Shown piece after piece: positions 27,370 to 35,648 of a stretch of 64,000 nucleotides of DNA. Positions within the stretch are counted from its first letter, which is position 1; each line of letters opens with the position of its first letter. The DNA lies in contig OZ240210.1 of assembly GCA_965197495.1 (NCBI GenBank), forward strand, positions 3,162,001 to 3,226,000, given 5' to 3'. The notes beneath the pieces are model-generated. The model was not told where the DNA came from and made no database searches. It saw nothing but the letters and a program-made list of their open reading frames with translations. The stretch comes from SMYC01 sp965197495 (GTDB lineage: Bacteria > Acidobacteriota > Vicinamibacteria > Marinacidobacterales > SMYC01). The translations under genes and the position numbers were made by a program.

Positions 27370-29172
27370 GTGGGATTTCGCAGAAAACAAATCGCGGGCC
27401 TGACGCTCGTGGCGGCCACAGTCGCTTTGGCGACGAGCCTTGTCAACTTGACTGCGCTCGTGCGCTTCTCCGTCGCCGAGACCGAATCCCGCGCTCGACT
27501 TCTGGCCGAAACGCTCCGCCATCAAGCCTCACGGGTGATTCGTCAAAACAAGCCGGAGGAGCTCCGTTCTGCCTTGGCATGGGATGCAGCCCTGAACAAT
27601 TACGCCGAAGGCGTCGTCGGCTACTCCGCGACGACGATGTATGTCGCGGTGACGGATCGCGACGGCTTTGCGCTCGTCCACAGCAATCCCCTTGAGCTCG
27701 GAGACAAGCTCACGCCGGCACCTTCGCTCGAGAGCTTCGTCGCGAAGAACCCTCTCGCGCAGCTCTGGGCACTCAGGCAAGGCCACAGCGTTCTCGAAGT
27801 GGCCATGCCCTTCGACGACGATGACGGGGAGCCTTTCGGCGCCGTGCGCGTGGCGATCTCGACTCTGTTCCTGAAAGAAGAGATCTGGAATGTAGTCACG
27901 CAAAACGTGCTGCTTGCGACGAGCGCTGTCGTCGCTGCTTTTTTTGCGTCGCTGTTTTTCGCGAATTGGCTTTGGGCTCCGATCGAGCTGCTGCGCCGCG
28001 AGCTCGGCCGCTTCCAACCTGTGAACGGCGAACCACCTCTCGATCTTCAGAGCGAAGCGGATGTGAGCCGCATAGCGGAGTTTTTCGCAAACATGAGTCA
28101 AAGGCTCGATGACCAAAGGAGCGCCCGCGAGAACGACGCGAGCTGGCTGTCGACGATGCTCGGGGGGCTCTCGGACGCCGTTCTGGTTGTCAGCAGCGAG
28201 GGGCGCGTCTTGTTGTTGAACGAGCGCGCCGCGGACCTTCTCGGTCTCGGGCGAGACGAGATTCAGGGAAAACTCTTCGCGGATTTTTTTTCGGAAGAGC
28301 ATCCGGTGGCGGAGATCGTTACGAAGGCGCTCGAACGCGACGAGCCCATCGGGCCCGTCGACAGAACGATCGCGAACGGAGACCAGCCTGTCGTCTATAC
28401 GTTGAGCGCGCAAGTCCTGCGCGACGAGAGCGGCGTCTCCGGCGTGATGGTGAGCGCGCGCGACATGGAGAAGCTCTCGCGTCTCGGCTCTCAGCTCTCG
28501 TACGCGCAAAAGCTCGCCGCGCTCGGAAAGCTGACCTCGGGCGTCGCGCACGAGATCAAGAACCCGCTCAATGCCATGGTGATCCATGTCGCGCTCCTGA
28601 GGGAGAGGCTCGCGCGGGCCTCTCCGGAAACACAAGCCTCGCTCGATACACTCGAGAAAGAGATTCGCCGGCTCGATCAAGTCATCCAGGGATTCTTGCG
28701 CTTCACGCGTCCCGAGGACCTGCAATTGACTTCGGTGCCGTTGCGGGAGCTGTTCGACGAGGTCGAAAGACTGGTCTCGGCAGAGGCCAAAGCGAGCGGC
28801 ATCGAGATCGAGACGGAGGTAGCAGAGGAGCTTCCCCCTGTTCATGGCGACCGAGAGCTCCTGCAGCAGGTCTTTTTGAACCTCGTACAGAATGCCGAGG
28901 AAGCCATGCCTCACGGAGGGCGGCTCCATGTCGAGGCGTCGCGCACGGAGAACGGGGTCGAGATCGTCATCGCGGATAGCGGGGTGGGCATCGAGCCGGA
29001 AATGCTCGAGAAGATCTTCGACCTTTACGTGACGACGAAGAAAAAGGGCAGCGGGATCGGACTCTCCATGGTCTATCGGATCGTCCAACTCCACGGCGGC
29101 GAAATCACGGTAGAATCAGGGAAGGGGGACGGCACGCGGTTCACCATCCACCTTCCGGAGATGCCCGCGTGA
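27370..29172 (+). CDS. NtrB-like membrane sensor histidine kinase
   Basis: A 600-residue kinase, the likely partner of the upstream regulator. Transmembrane helices near residues 8-30 and 175-200 enclose a periplasmic sensor of about 145 residues. A HAMP-like segment and a PAS domain (about 255-365, SDAVLVVSSEGRVLLLN) follow. The HisKA block is TSGVAHEIKNPLNAM (phospho-histidine about 397). The ATPase domain has NLVQNAEEAM (N box), DSGVGIEPE (G1) and KKGSGIGLSM (G2). The start is GTG at 27370. The signal is unknown; nearby genes suggest envelope or polarity control, which is inference. Confidence 0.94.
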   Translation: MGFRRKQIAGLTLVAATVALATSLVNLTALVRFSVAETESRARLLAETLRHQASRVIRQNKPEELRSALAWDAALNNYAEGVVGYSATTMYVAVTDRDGFALVHSNPLELGDKLTPAPSLESFVAKNPLAQLWALRQGHSVLEVAMPFDDDDGEPFGAVRVAISTLFLKEEIWNVVTQNVLLATSAVVAAFFASLFFANWLWAPIELLRRELGRFQPVNGEPPLDLQSEADVSRIAEFFANMSQRLDDQRSARENDASWLSTMLGGLSDAVLVVSSEGRVLLLNERAADLLGLGRDEIQGKLFADFFSEEHPVAEIVTKALERDEPIGPVDRTIANGDQPVVYTLSAQVLRDESGVSGVMVSARDMEKLSRLGSQLSYAQKLAALGKLTSGVAHEIKNPLNAMVIHVALLRERLARASPETQASLDTLEKEIRRLDQVIQGFLRFTRPEDLQLTSVPLRELFDEVERLVSAEAKASGIEIETEVAEELPPVHGDRELLQQVFLNLVQNAEEAMPHGGRLHVEASRTENGVEIVIADSGVGIEPEMLEKIFDLYVTTKKKGSGIGLSMVYRIVQLHGGEITVESGKGDGTRFTIHLPEMPA

Positions 29173-29182
29173 TGGAAATCGG

Positions 29183-29755
29183 GTGCCACGTCAAATGAGG
29201 GGTCTTCTCCGAAGCGTCCTGCTCTTGTTAGGCTTTGGGCTCGGGCTCAGCGTCTCGGCCGGATGTTGGCGCACCACACGTGCGGATTTCCCGCGCCCGC
29301 CAGCGACGGCATCGACGCCAGTGGGCGAGGACCTTCCGGAGCCTGAAACGCCGGAAGAGACACGGCTCGCTGAAGAACCCGTCTTGGAGGTGGAGCCCGA
29401 GCCGGCCGTCGAGGAGCCCGAGCCCCGCCCTGATGAGGGGCCCAAAAGCGCGCCCTCGGCTCCGCCACCGCCCGAGCCTCCGGACCAAGCGCCCGAGCCG
29501 CCTCCGCGGGAGCGCGCTGGGAGCGAGGGTTTTGACCCGGAGCTCTTGACGAAGCTCGAGCGCGCGAGCTCACTCATGAGCTCGCTGAGCACGCGCGAGC
29601 TTTCCGACAGCCAGCGAGAGCAATTCACGGCGGCCCGCGGCTTCGTCGCTCAGGCGCAACGGGCCCTCGATGAAGGTGATGAGCGGCGCGCTCTCCTCCT
29701 CATCGACAAGGGCCTCATCCTCGCCGAGGACGTCGAGCGCTCGAGCCGGCCCTAG
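29183..29755 (+). CDS. Proline/glutamate-rich lipoprotein
   Basis: A 190-residue protein with a type II signal peptide: basic MPRQMRGLLR, a hydrophobic core and lipobox SAGC at about residues 25-28. A Pro/Glu-rich spacer (about 45-110) is likely extended and may cross the periplasm. The C-terminal ~75 residues (SEGFDPELLTKLERASSLM onward) look helical, with a TPR-like AQRALDEGDERRALLLIDKG. It begins 10 bp after the kinase gene and is probably its operon partner. I do not recognise a family. Confidence 0.75.
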   Translation: MPRQMRGLLRSVLLLLGFGLGLSVSAGCWRTTRADFPRPPATASTPVGEDLPEPETPEETRLAEEPVLEVEPEPAVEEPEPRPDEGPKSAPSAPPPPEPPDQAPEPPPRERAGSEGFDPELLTKLERASSLMSSLSTRELSDSQREQFTAARGFVAQAQRALDEGDERRALLLIDKGLILAEDVERSSRP

Positions 29756-29838
29756 CCTCTAACCGCTCAGAAACGAGGATCTTGTTCACACTTTCGAACT
29801 TCGTCCAGGCGCAGCCTGCGGCCGCAACCAAAGGGGAT

Positions 29839-29896
29839 GGCCACAGAGGCACAGCGCGGCGGAGCCGCAACCAAATTGGAGGACGGCTCCGCCGCG
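29839..29896. repeat. Left 58-bp inverted repeat with hairpin
   Basis: It contains CGCGGCGGAGCCG (29855-29867) and its complement CGGCTCCGCCGCG (29884-29896) around a 16-bp loop. The whole 58 bp is inverted at 32023-32080 (57 of 58 match). The same block occurs in copy 1 at 18715-18772. Confidence 0.85.
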
Positions 29897-29915
29897 AGCG
29901 GTCAGCGGTCAGCAT

Positions 29916-30281
29916 TCAGCGGTCAGCTCCGGATTCGAGCCTCCGGATGAGAGAGGCGAGCATACGCTTGACCTCGGTGGTTCGCTCGGCAAGCTCCTGA
30001 AGACTTTGGCTATCGAGCAACCCGAGCTCGTGGGCAAGGAGCAGTTCGTATTCGAGCTCGCTTGCTGAGCCCATACTCATTTGAAGAAAGCGGGCCATAT
30101 CCCGGTCTGAACCGCGTCCACAGCCCTCAGCAATATTCGCCGGGATGGAAACCGCCGCTCGGCGCATCTGAGCCGTCAAGCCGAACTTCTCTTCGGTTGG
30201 GAAGTGGCCGGTGGCCTGGTACAAACCCTTGACTAGCTGATGGGCCTTCTCCCAAACCTTTAGATCTCGAAAGTCTTTCAT
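29916..30281 (-). CDS. Four-helix-bundle protein, S23 / DGR-accessory family
   Basis: A 121-residue helical protein of the family first seen as 23S rRNA intervening-sequence proteins (S23) and related to the Avd accessory protein of diversity-generating retroelements. Diagnostic sequence is MKDFRDLKVWEKAHQLV at the start, LTAQMRRAAVSIPANIAEG in the middle and a closing EVKRMLASLIRRLES. These proteins form pentameric, positively charged barrels in known cases. No reverse transcriptase or rRNA is nearby, so the usual partners are absent. It is divergent from the 528-residue gene and duplicated together with it, which suggests the two act together; that is inference. Confidence 0.88.
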   Translation of the reverse strand: MKDFRDLKVWEKAHQLVKGLYQATGHFPTEEKFGLTAQMRRAAVSIPANIAEGCGRGSDRDMARFLQMSMGSASELEYELLLAHELGLLDSQSLQELAERTTEVKRMLASLIRRLESGADR

Positions 30282-30383
30282 CCTGACTCTTCGCTGTCGG
30301 CTCGCTCACCACGTCAGCCCAACGCGGGCTCGATGCACAATCTGGGCGTGAAGTAGACACGGCGCCACATCCAGAGTAGGAAG

Positions 30384-31970
30384 ATGTCACGACGACCCTT
30401 TCCCACGCTGGAGGACGCCGTGAAACAGTTTTTATCACGTCACGAGGATCGAATCACAGGGGTACTGAGCGGATTCGACCGGTTGGTGTTCCGCGGAACT
30501 CTACGCCACATTTCTTATACGGACGGCATGGGTAAGTACCTTTCCTACCAGAAAATCCTTCTGAAGGAGTTCGCGGAGTTCGCACTGCAGCGTACCTCCG
30601 AGCTCAAGCAGGCCTTGTATCAGCAGGCGGAGCGACTCGAGCGTCCGGTCGTCTATCTGGAGTCTTCCCGTAAGAACAAGGAGGCCATCGCACGCGAGAT
30701 TGCACAACAAGACAATGTCCGCAGTGGTCTCATCGCAGTGCTGAGCTGCGTGGAACCTTGTATCACCTTCAGCATACGTCGCAACCGCCAGAAGAAGCGG
30801 TTGGAGCTCGTGCAATCCCTCAGAAAGTGCCTAAACTTTTACCACTACTGCATGGACCCTATTTTTGGTTTCATGCATGCCCGTATCCAAAGCTGGTTTC
30901 CATTCAATGTTCAGGTCTACGTCAACGGCCGTGAATGGCTCGCCGTTGAGATGGATAAGGCTGGCATTCAATGTCGGCGCCGGGAAAACTGCTTTACCTG
31001 GGTTGAGGATGCCCACGCGGCACAGCAGCTTCTCGATGAGCAGCTCAAAACCAACTGGCCTCACATCCTGAATCGCCTGAGTCGATTCGTCAATCCATTG
31101 CAAGACAAATTATTCCCGCCGAGTGGCCTCGACTACTACTGGAGTGTCTACAGCAGCGAATGGGCCACCGACGTCACGTTTCGTAACAGCTCTAGCCTCG
31201 CGGAGATCTATCCCGCTCTTGTACATCATGCGATCACAAACTTTTCGAGCCCCGACGTGATGCGCTTTCTCGGAAAACGGATTCGAACCGACTTTTCAGG
31301 GGAAGTCGTCAGCCGATTTCGCGACCGGCCCGAGGGTCTGCGTATCAAACATGCCCTCGACCTCAATTCCGTCAAACTCTACGACAAACAAGGTTCCGTG
31401 CTCCGTGTGGAGACAACCATCCAGCGTGCCGAGGGTATGCGCTGCTACCGGCCAAAGGAAGGCGACCCCAACGGCCCTCTCGAGTGGCGTCCGCTCCGTC
31501 GTGGCATCGCAGACCTGCATCGTCGTGCCCAGCTCTCCCAGGACTCCAATGAGCGCTACCTCGACGCTCTCGCCGCTTGTGATACCTCAACCCCACTCGG
31601 TCAACTCCTCGCTCGCGTCAGCCAAAAAACTCAATGGAATGGCTCCACCCTCCGAGCTCTTCGCCCTTGGGACGCTCTGGACGCCCGACTCCTCGCCGCT
31701 ATTTCCCGTGGAGAGTTTCATCTGCGAGGCTTTCGCAACAGGGAACTCCGTGCCTTGCTCTTTCCCAAGACTTCGGACGACCCTCTCGAAACCAGGCGGC
31801 TAAGCGGACGCGTCACCCGGCTCATTCGCATCCTCCGAGCCCACCGTCTTGTCAAAAAAGTTCCCAAAACTTTTCGCTACAGACTCACAAAGCGCGGTCA
31901 GCAACTTTGCTCCGCATTACTTACCGCAAACTCTCTCTCCCTCGATAAACTCCACGCTGCTGCCGCATGA
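30384..31970 (+). CDS. 528-aa protein of an uncharacterised multicopy family
   Basis: I do not recognise a characterised function. The protein starts MSRRPFPTLEDAVKQFLSR and contains GFDRLVFRGTLR (about 28-40), VEPCITF (about 130), KCLNFYHYCMDPIFGFMHAR (about 149-168) and SWFPFNVQVYVNGREWL (about 170-186). From recall, proteins with this pattern (EPC..F, HYY-like, G..H.R.Q.WFPF..Q.Y.NG.EWL) are widespread and multicopy in soil bacteria and are listed as hypothetical. The C-terminal ~80 residues resemble a winged helix (RVTRLIRILRAHRLVKKV then RYRLTKRGQQL), suggesting nucleic acid binding. Duplication in a defined unit with a four-helix-bundle gene suggests a mobile-element protein. Confidence 0.7.
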   Translation: MSRRPFPTLEDAVKQFLSRHEDRITGVLSGFDRLVFRGTLRHISYTDGMGKYLSYQKILLKEFAEFALQRTSELKQALYQQAERLERPVVYLESSRKNKEAIAREIAQQDNVRSGLIAVLSCVEPCITFSIRRNRQKKRLELVQSLRKCLNFYHYCMDPIFGFMHARIQSWFPFNVQVYVNGREWLAVEMDKAGIQCRRRENCFTWVEDAHAAQQLLDEQLKTNWPHILNRLSRFVNPLQDKLFPPSGLDYYWSVYSSEWATDVTFRNSSSLAEIYPALVHHAITNFSSPDVMRFLGKRIRTDFSGEVVSRFRDRPEGLRIKHALDLNSVKLYDKQGSVLRVETTIQRAEGMRCYRPKEGDPNGPLEWRPLRRGIADLHRRAQLSQDSNERYLDALAACDTSTPLGQLLARVSQKTQWNGSTLRALRPWDALDARLLAAISRGEFHLRGFRNRELRALLFPKTSDDPLETRRLSGRVTRLIRILRAHRLVKKVPKTFRYRLTKRGQQLCSALLTANSLSLDKLHAAAA

Positions 31971-32010
31971 TTTTTCTTCTTCTCAAAACAAGCTTTTCAG
32001 GGTTAGTAGT

Positions 32011-32080
32011 ACAGAGACACAGCGCGGCGGAGCCGTCCTCCAATTTGGTTGCGGCTCCGCCGCGCTGTGTCTCTGTGGCC
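32011..32080. repeat. Right terminal hairpin of the unit
   Basis: ACAGAGACACAGCGCGGCGG and the next five bases (arm 32011-32035) pair perfectly with 32052-32076 around a 16-bp loop, giving 25-bp arms. The segment 32023-32080 is the inverted partner of 29839-29896. It is long enough to extrude as a cruciform or to end transcription of the 528-codon gene. Confidence 0.85.
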
Positions 32081-32305
32081 ATTCTTAAGGCGCCTCATGC
32101 GAACGATTTGAGGAGCGGTCGACTTTCAGGTTTACCTGGCTAGGCTGCCTGGTTACGGGCCGGGGTGGCAAAAAGTGGCTCGTACGTGACTTTCGAGTGA
32201 CAGATTTGAATGCTGTCCCGAAAGCTAGTTTCTTCAAGTTGTTTATCTGCTGCGGCTTACACTTTCGCCCCGATTGGTACGTGTCTTGCTTCAAAAAGGA
32301 CGTTA

Positions 32306-32665
32306 ATGACCAGCCCACAACGTATTCTCATCGTCGAAGACAACGCATCAATGCGGCGAACGCTGACGATTTTCCTCGAGAACGCTGGGTTCGATGTCGT
32401 GGCGGTCGCGGAGTTTCAACGCGCGCTGGAGCTCATCCGTGGCGAATTCTTCGATACCCTCGTCACCGACCTCGACCTTCCCGGCGGAACGGGGCTCGAT
32501 CTCGTCCATACGGCGAAAGCGCTCCATCCGGCGATGCGCTCGGTGCTCATGACGGGCTTTGGCTGCAGCGCGATCCGCCAACAGGCGAACGAGCTCGCTC
32601 TCCACGGCTACTTGGAAAAACCGTTCGACCCGGACGACCTCGTCGCCCTCCTCAAAGAAGACTAA
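32306..32665 (+). CDS. Stand-alone receiver-domain response regulator
   Basis: A 119-residue single receiver domain. The acidic pair is in RILIVEDNASMRR, the phospho-acceptor aspartate in LVTDLDLPGG, the threonine in VLMTGFG and the lysine in YLEKPFD. There is no output domain, so it should act through protein contacts or phosphotransfer. The start is ATG at 32306 after AAAAAGGA; longer in-frame starts at 32210 add a non-conserved leader. It lies 226 bp after the mobile unit and convergent with the BON gene. Partner kinase unknown. Confidence 0.88.
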   Translation: MTSPQRILIVEDNASMRRTLTIFLENAGFDVVAVAEFQRALELIRGEFFDTLVTDLDLPGGTGLDLVHTAKALHPAMRSVLMTGFGCSAIRQQANELALHGYLEKPFDPDDLVALLKED

Positions 32666-32701
32666 AGAAAAAAATCCGCTTCCTGTGAGCGGAGAGCCCA
32701 T

Positions 32702-33283
32702 TCACTGTTTGAGCTCGAGCTCGTCCTCGAGACGCTCGACACCGCGGACGCTCGCCACCCGCGTCCGTATGCGCTCCATCAGCGCTTCGGACGGGATCTC
32801 ACCTCTGAGGAGGACCTGGCCCGACGAGACGCGTACATCGACATCCAGCTCACGCACGTCTCTGTCGAGATGAAGGGCCGTGCGTATTTTCGCCAGAAGC
32901 GCGGCGTCGTCGAGCCGCTCACCGAGGCTTTTGTCGCGCGTTTCGGCGAGCGCGGGTACGATCTCGAGATGATTCGCGATCTCGTCGACGCCTTCGATCG
33001 TCGACGCGATCGCCTCGGCCTCGGACCTCTCTTCTTCGGACGCGACGCGCCCCGAAAGCGTGACGACCCTCTCGGCGGTTGATACTTTGATGGGCCGATC
33101 GGACAGATCCCGGTGGATCGCGAACCCTGCGCGGACCGAGGCGGTCACGGCCGTATCCTCGATGGCGCGCTGGATGAAAGGAAGTTGCCCGGACTCGTAG
33201 AGGTGATACAGAACGAAGGCCGCGCCTGCGAGTATCACGAGCGTAATAGCCCTAAGAACCAAGCGGAAAACGAACCGAAACAT
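32702..33283 (-). CDS. Membrane-anchored protein with two BON domains
   Basis: A 193-residue envelope protein. An N-terminal hydrophobic helix (about 5-27) acts as an anchor or uncleaved signal. Two BON domains follow, about 42-110 (VSTAERVVTLSGRVASEEER) and 118-190 (VDVRVSSGQVLLRGEIPSEA), each with the conserved glycine and valine pattern. BON domains occur in OsmY and related proteins and bind membranes or phospholipid; osmotic or envelope stress roles are typical. It is convergent with the receiver gene and divergent from the AAA ATPase gene. The exact role is unknown. Confidence 0.87.
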   Translation of the reverse strand: MFRFVFRLVLRAITLVILAGAAFVLYHLYESGQLPFIQRAIEDTAVTASVRAGFAIHRDLSDRPIKVSTAERVVTLSGRVASEEERSEAEAIASTIEGVDEIANHLEIVPALAETRDKSLGERLDDAALLAKIRTALHLDRDVRELDVDVRVSSGQVLLRGEIPSEALMERIRTRVASVRGVERLEDELELKQ

Positions 33284-33364
33284 TGCGACAGAAGCTTAAC
33301 TCAAGCCGCATCGGCGTACCACCTCGTTAGTCCCCTCCAGATAGCATCAGGCTATAATCCAAAC

Positions 33365-34567
33365 ATGAGCAAAGCCCAGACCCTAGGTGAACTGCAGAAT
33401 CGTCAACCGCGCGGCGTGCGCGACGAGATCCGCGACAACTTGATCCAGAAGATGAGCTCGGGCGAAGAGCTTTTTCCCGGGATCGTCGGCTACGGCGATA
33501 CCGTCATTCCCCAGCTCGTGAACGCGCTCCTGTCGCGGCACCATTTCATTCTCCTGGGGCTCCGCGGCCAGGCTAAAACAAGGATGCTCCGAGGCTTGAC
33601 CCGATTCCTCGACGACGAGATCCCAGTCATTGCCGGTTGTGAGATCCACGACGACCCTCACGCCCCGATCTGCAGCGCGTGCAAGAAGCTCGTCGCGGAA
33701 AAGGGCGTCGAGACGCCGCTCCGGTGGCTCCATCGCGAAGACCGCTACGTCGAGAAACTGGCGACGCCAGATGTGACCATCGCCGACATGATCGGCGACC
33801 TCGACCCCATCCGTGCCGCCAGAAGCGGGCTCGATCTTTCCGATGAGCTCACGATCCATTACGGCCTCGTTCCGCGCGCGCATCGCGGGATCTTCGCGAT
33901 CAACGAGCTCCCCGACCTCGCGGGGAAAATCCAGGTGGGTTTGTTCAACATCCTTCAAGAGGGGGACGTTCAGATAAAAGGCTATCCGCTACGCTTGCCG
34001 CTCGATATCTTGATGGTCTTCACTGCAAATCCTGAAGACTATACGGCGCGGGGGCGGATCATCACGCCTCTCAAAGACCGCATCGGATCGGAGATCCGTA
34101 CCCACTACCCGGCGACGCTCGAAGAGTCCATCGCGATTACGAAGGAGGAGGCTTGGACCGATCGCGCGGGACGCGACGATCTCCACATTCCGAACTACGT
34201 TCGGGAAATCGTCGAGGAAGTGGCCATCCAAGCGCGCGGGGATCGGCGTGTCGACAAACGATCGGGGGTCAGCCAGCGGCTCCCCATCTCGCTGCTCGAG
34301 AACGTCATCTCCAACGCCGAGCGGGGCGAGGCGGCCACAGCACTCCGCGTTTCGGACGTCTATGCGTCGCTTCCCGCGATCACGGGGAAGCTCGAGCTCG
34401 AATATGAAGGGGAGCTCAAAGGTGCGGATGTCGTCGCTCGAGACCTCATCAAGCGCGCTGTCGGCGAAGCGTTTCAGAAATACGCCTCGAGAGAGGATTT
34501 TACCAGCATCGTCGAATGGTTTGACGGCGGCGGCTATTGCCGCGTGCCGGAGACCGCGTCTTCTTGA
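33365..34567 (+). CDS. MoxR/ChlI-like AAA+ ATPase, ended by an in-frame TGA
   Basis: Resembles magnesium-chelatase subunit I-type ATPases that work with a von Willebrand factor A protein in bacterial maintenance pathways. The P-loop region is ILLGLRGQAKTR (about 60), Walker B is GIFAINELPDLAGK (about 180), and TANPEDYTARGR (sensor 1) and DRIGSEIRTHYP follow. The start ATG at 33365 (MSKAQTLGEL) is preferred. After ETASS the frame meets TGA (34565-34567). It then continues in the same frame, with family-like sequence, to TAA at 34805-34807 (EVLQALAEIPGLLART, then FLLEGLAGLKKISR). So about 79 conserved C-terminal residues lie beyond a single stop. Confidence 0.85.
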   Translation: MSKAQTLGELQNRQPRGVRDEIRDNLIQKMSSGEELFPGIVGYGDTVIPQLVNALLSRHHFILLGLRGQAKTRMLRGLTRFLDDEIPVIAGCEIHDDPHAPICSACKKLVAEKGVETPLRWLHREDRYVEKLATPDVTIADMIGDLDPIRAARSGLDLSDELTIHYGLVPRAHRGIFAINELPDLAGKIQVGLFNILQEGDVQIKGYPLRLPLDILMVFTANPEDYTARGRIITPLKDRIGSEIRTHYPATLEESIAITKEEAWTDRAGRDDLHIPNYVREIVEEVAIQARGDRRVDKRSGVSQRLPISLLENVISNAERGEAATALRVSDVYASLPAITGKLELEYEGELKGADVVARDLIKRAVGEAFQKYASREDFTSIVEWFDGGGYCRVPETASS

Positions 34568-34807
34568 GAAGTTCTGCAAGCGCTCGCAGAGATCCCAGGG
34601 CTTCTCGCCCGCACGTCCGTCGTTCAAGTGACCGAGCGTTCCTCGACGCCCGAGCGTGTTGCCGCCGCCGAGTTTCTCCTAGAAGGGCTGGCCGGCCTAA
34701 AGAAGATTTCGAGAAACGACGAGCGCGGCTACCATCGCAACGAGGACCGGCAGCCGGAGATCAGCTATGAGGAGCCGCTCGATCACACCAAGTCGCATTT
34801 GAACTAA
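34568..34807 (+). pseudogene. In-frame C-terminal continuation of the MoxR-like ATPase
   Basis: The same reading frame stays open for 79 codons past the TGA and encodes a recognisable family C-terminus, ending KSHLN. A single nonsense change, or a sequencing error, explains the break. The ISL3 copy begins four bases after the TAA. Confidence 0.8.
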
Positions 34808-34810
34808 GAA

Positions 34811-35608
34811 TGCCTCTCCTGCTATTTCAGTGGATCCTCTCGAGGGTGAGACCGCCACAGTTTAGGTAGACGAGACTGATGAGAGCTTCGGCAGAGTGGA
34901 GTCCAAAGCTGCGGTGGCTCAGCAGCCGGATTTTGTTGTTCATTCCTTCGAGTCGGCCGTTGCTGAGTCTCCACGTGACCCACGCGATGACGCCATCGAA
35001 GTGGCTGCGGATCATCTTCGCCGCGCGTTTGACGGGCTCTATCCTCGAGCTCATAGCGCGCCGCAGCCATCCTCGGAGAAACTTCTTGGCCCATGTCTCG
35101 GTTTTGTAGGTGTAGAGGTCCATGAAGTCGTCGCGCAGAAGCATGGCGCGGTAGAGGCGACGATTAGCTCGCACCTGCTCGCGGAGCACCCGTTTGTCTT
35201 TCGCGCTGCGGTTGTGTTTGGCCTTGAGAAGGGGAAACTTGGTGTTCTTGAGGTTGCGTCGGGCAGTCCCTTTGAGCTCGCGCACCAGCTCGCGCCGGGT
35301 CTTATCCACGGCCTCGTTCAGATGCTTGACGATGTGGAAGCGGTCAAAGATCACCCGTGCCTGAGGAGCCTTTTTGCCGACGACAGTTATGTACGGCTCC
35401 CACATGTCCATGCTGACCGCTTCGAGCTCCGCGGCTCTTTGTGGTCCGAGCTTGCGGAAAAACCGCAGCAGCGTCTTGGCCTTGCGCTCCTTTCCCGCCC
35501 AGACGACCCGGCCGCTGAGATGGTCTATTACCACTGTTAAGTACTTATGGCGTTTGCGGTAGCTGATCTCGTCCATCCCAATCACCCGCAATCCATCGAG
35601 TTCGCGCC
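34811..35608 (-). mobile_element. ISL3-family element copy 2, 5'-truncated
   Basis: Nearly identical to 15502-16492 of copy 1 apart from the MITE, which is absent here (single TTAA near 35538). The upstream part of the transposase gene is missing; the sequence switches at 35608 to the end of the IS3-family element. Confidence 0.9.
34827..35608 (-). pseudogene. ISL3-family transposase, N-terminally truncated
   Basis: It keeps about 260 C-terminal residues from ELDGLRVIGMDEISYRKRHK, including all three DDE-region blocks, but lacks the zinc ribbon and helix-turn-helix. An open frame runs 16 bp further into IS3 sequence and gives a fortuitous start. It is not expected to be functional. Confidence 0.88.
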
Positions 35609-35648
35609 CGGTACGTGTCAACAACTTTGAGACACTCGCGAGCTGTAT

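Larger units (their letters stand above)
29764..32080. mobile_element. Four-helix/528-aa unit, copy 2 (intact)
   Basis: The intact version of the repeated unit. It carries a leftward four-helix-bundle gene and a rightward 528-codon gene, separated by 102 bp. A 58-bp sequence at 29839-29896 is repeated in inverted orientation at 32023-32080 with one mismatch; each copy contains a GC-rich hairpin. Identity with copy 1 begins further left, at 29764, so the outer left limit is that point or beyond. No obvious target duplication was found. Confidence 0.75.

Noticed and set aside
27529..29094. Minus-strand open frame of 521 codons over the histidine kinase
   Set aside because: The kinase frame has all expected motifs; the opposite frame has none and is rich in Arg/His, a codon-bias shadow.
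34565..34567. Selenocysteine codon in the MoxR-like ATPase
   Set aside because: The family has no conserved cysteine at this position and no SECIS-like hairpin was recognised directly after the TGA; mutation or error is simpler.
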